Assembly (NCBI GenBank): GCA_028572035.1
Contig: JAPVWE010000076.1
Location: 1-6,674 of the forward strand
Reading direction: 5' to 3'
Origin: Desulfobacteraceae bacterium
Lineage (GTDB): Bacteria > Desulfobacterota > DSM-4660 > Desulfatiglandales > B25-G16
Length of the DNA: 6,674 nucleotides
Under the pieces are notes generated by a model. The model had not been told where the DNA came from. It was given only the letters and a program-made list of their open reading frames with translations, and did no database searches. Made by a program: the position numbers and the translations under genes. Each line of letters begins with the position of its first letter. Within the stretch, counting starts at the first letter, position 1. Of the stretch, positions 6,230 to 6,674 are shown one piece after another.

Positions 6230-6508
6230 TTAACCGCTGACCCACACAGACAAACGCAGACATTTTGTTCAGCCGACGCTTGTCCCGTGAAATTCTTGCC
6301 CCGTGAAACGCAAAGCATATTTCACCGGGATGGCCGAACAAAAAATCCATATATTGTTCTTTTAAGCATCCGAAAGCTGAGATCAAAAGCCTGCCCGCTC
6401 GTGCCCCGGGCCGCCTCGCCTGGCGGGCGCGGATGGTTCTAAATTTGCCCGAAGGACATGACACTCAATAGCTCCAGCGGAACTATTGGTCTGCGTGTGT
6501 CTGCGGCT
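6228..6508. mobile_element. 281-bp non-coding inverted-repeat element inserted in the 5' leader
   Basis: The element is bounded by perfect direct repeats AAAACTATA (6219-6227 and 6509-6517). Its ends hold inverted repeats CAGACAAACGCAGAC (6247-6261) and GTCTGCGTGTGTCTG (6489-6503), 14 of 15 complementary, with CCGC/GCGG further out. Inside are nested stems: TTTTGTTCAGCC (6263-6274) with GGCCGAACAAAA (6332-6343); CCCGTGAAA (6300-6308) with TTTCACCGGG (6320-6329, one bulge); GCCCGC (6393-6398) with GCGGGC (6423-6428); and CAATAG (6466-6471) with CTATTG (6483-6488). The middle is much richer in GC than the flanks. No transposase or credible reading frame is present. It could be a MITE-like element or a structured RNA; the duplication favours insertion. 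Confidence 0.55.
6279..6308 (+). repeat. Tandem 14-bp direct repeat inside the second element
   Basis: CTTGTCCCGTGAAA (6279-6292) and CTTGCCCCGTGAAA (6295-6308) differ by one base and recur at a 16-base period. Either copy could pair with TTTCACCGGG at 6320-6329, giving two alternative hairpins. Confidence 0.5.
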
Positions 6509-6517
6509 AAAACTATA
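6509..6517. repeat. Right target-site duplication of the second element
   Basis: AAAACTATA, identical to 6219-6227, runs directly into the AGGAGA ribosome binding site of the next gene. Confidence 0.55.
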
Positions 6518-6522
6518 GGAGA
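6517..6522 (+). promoter_or_regulatory. Ribosome binding site of the MvhD-type gene
   Basis: AGGAGA with a five-base spacer to the ATG at 6528. Its first base is shared with the right copy of the 9-bp duplication. Confidence 0.75.
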
Positions 6523-6527
6523 ACAAC

Positions 6528-6674
6528 ATGAATGATTGGGAGCCAAGGATTACAGCCTTTCTCTGTAGCTGGTGTAGCTATGCGGCTGCTGATTTAGCCG
6601 GAATAAATCGGATGCAGTATCCCCCAAACATAAGGCCTATCAGGGTGCCATGCTCTGCAAGGGTCAGCCCGAAG
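6528..6674 (+). CDS. mvhD: MvhD-type hydrogenase/heterodisulfide reductase iron-sulfur subunit, 5' part
   Basis: The first 49 residues match the start of the MvhD/FlpD family: MNDWEPRITAFLCSWCSY, then ADLAGINRMQYPPNIRPIRV, then CSARV. The pattern CxWCSYxxADLAG, YPPNIR and RVxCSxRV is distinctive. C13, C16 and C42 are visible cluster-ligand candidates; family members bind a [2Fe-2S] cluster and pass electrons between a hydrogenase or formate dehydrogenase and heterodisulfide reductase (HdrABC-type) in the cytoplasm. The usual M-C-S-G-R is P-C-S-A-R here, a mild deviation. AGGAGA (6517-6522) five bases before the ATG supports the start. The gene is divergent from the transporter operon and lies behind the inserted element, so it probably opens a separate electron-transfer operon that continues outside the window. 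Confidence 0.85.
   Translation, partial: MNDWEPRITAFLCSWCSYAAADLAGINRMQYPPNIRPIRVPCSARVSPK

Larger units (their letters stand above)
5890..6527. other. Gene-free divergent intergenic region with two inserted repeats
   Basis: No convincing gene lies in these 638 bases. They hold two inverted-repeat elements (5931-6066 and 6228-6508), an AT-rich spacer (6080-6200) and a plus-strand promoter. In the spacer, GAGTATTGC/GCAGTGCTC (6136-6111, minus-strand RNA) can form a 9-bp stem with two G-U pairs. A minus-strand frame at 6464-6180 spans the second element. It has no family motif, is rich in Arg, Gly and Cys, and runs through all the element's inverted repeats, so it is not called as a gene. Confidence 0.7.

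Noticed and set aside
6279..6308. Two near-identical 14-bp repeats as the start of a CRISPR array
   Set aside because: There are only two units at a 16-base period with a 2-base gap, no spacers and no cas genes.
6180..6464. A 94-codon minus-strand frame, possible small protein
   Set aside because: It crosses the second element's inverted repeats and the promoter, has no convincing ribosome binding site seen, and its composition looks like translated non-coding repeat.

Overview
The window looks like accessory chromosomal DNA of a strict anaerobe, most plausibly a sulfate-reducing or syntrophic member of the Desulfobacterota (former Deltaproteobacteria). This rests on gene families rather than any marker gene: an NDP-forming acyl-CoA synthetase, a TAXI-type TRAP transporter with an attached universal stress protein, an MvhD-type hydrogenase/heterodisulfide-reductase iron-sulfur subunit, and intergenic inverted-repeat elements. 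Ribosome binding sites are strong and canonical. The lineage is an inference.

Positions 1-5596 read as one minus-strand gene set. In transcription order it holds a TAXI solute-binding protein (5596-4613), a hairpin in the intercistronic gap (4610-4575), a fused 4TM/12TM TRAP permease (4457-2379), a UspA-family ATP-binding protein (2354-1845), a small secreted DUF1566-type protein (1792-1319) and an acyl-CoA synthetase (1238 to beyond the window edge). Gaps after the permease are 24, 52 and 80 bases. The simplest reading is an uptake-and-activation module: the binding protein captures an organic acid in the periplasm, the fused permease imports it with an ion gradient, the stress protein tunes the transporter (as TeaD does for TeaABC), and the synthetase interconverts the acid and its CoA thioester. 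The substrate cannot be read from the sequence.

Upstream of the binding protein (5692-5889) is the N-terminal remnant of an RpiR/MurR-type regulator, about 65 residues instead of roughly 280. It was probably once the local regulator. A perfect but orphan Shine-Dalgarno sequence lies between the remnant and the transporter.

The 638-base gap 5890-6527 separates this set from a plus-strand gene, the start of an MvhD-type iron-sulfur subunit (6528 to the window edge). The gap holds two separate inverted-repeat elements, each with an apparent target-site duplication. The first is about 136 bp with a 13-bp duplication (one mismatch). The second is about 281 bp with a perfect 9-bp duplication AAAACTATA. 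The second sits exactly between a near-consensus sigma-70 promoter (TTGACA, 17 bp, TATAAG) and the ribosome binding site of the MvhD-type gene, so that gene would carry a highly foldable leader of about 290 nt. This arrangement is the most unusual thing in the window.
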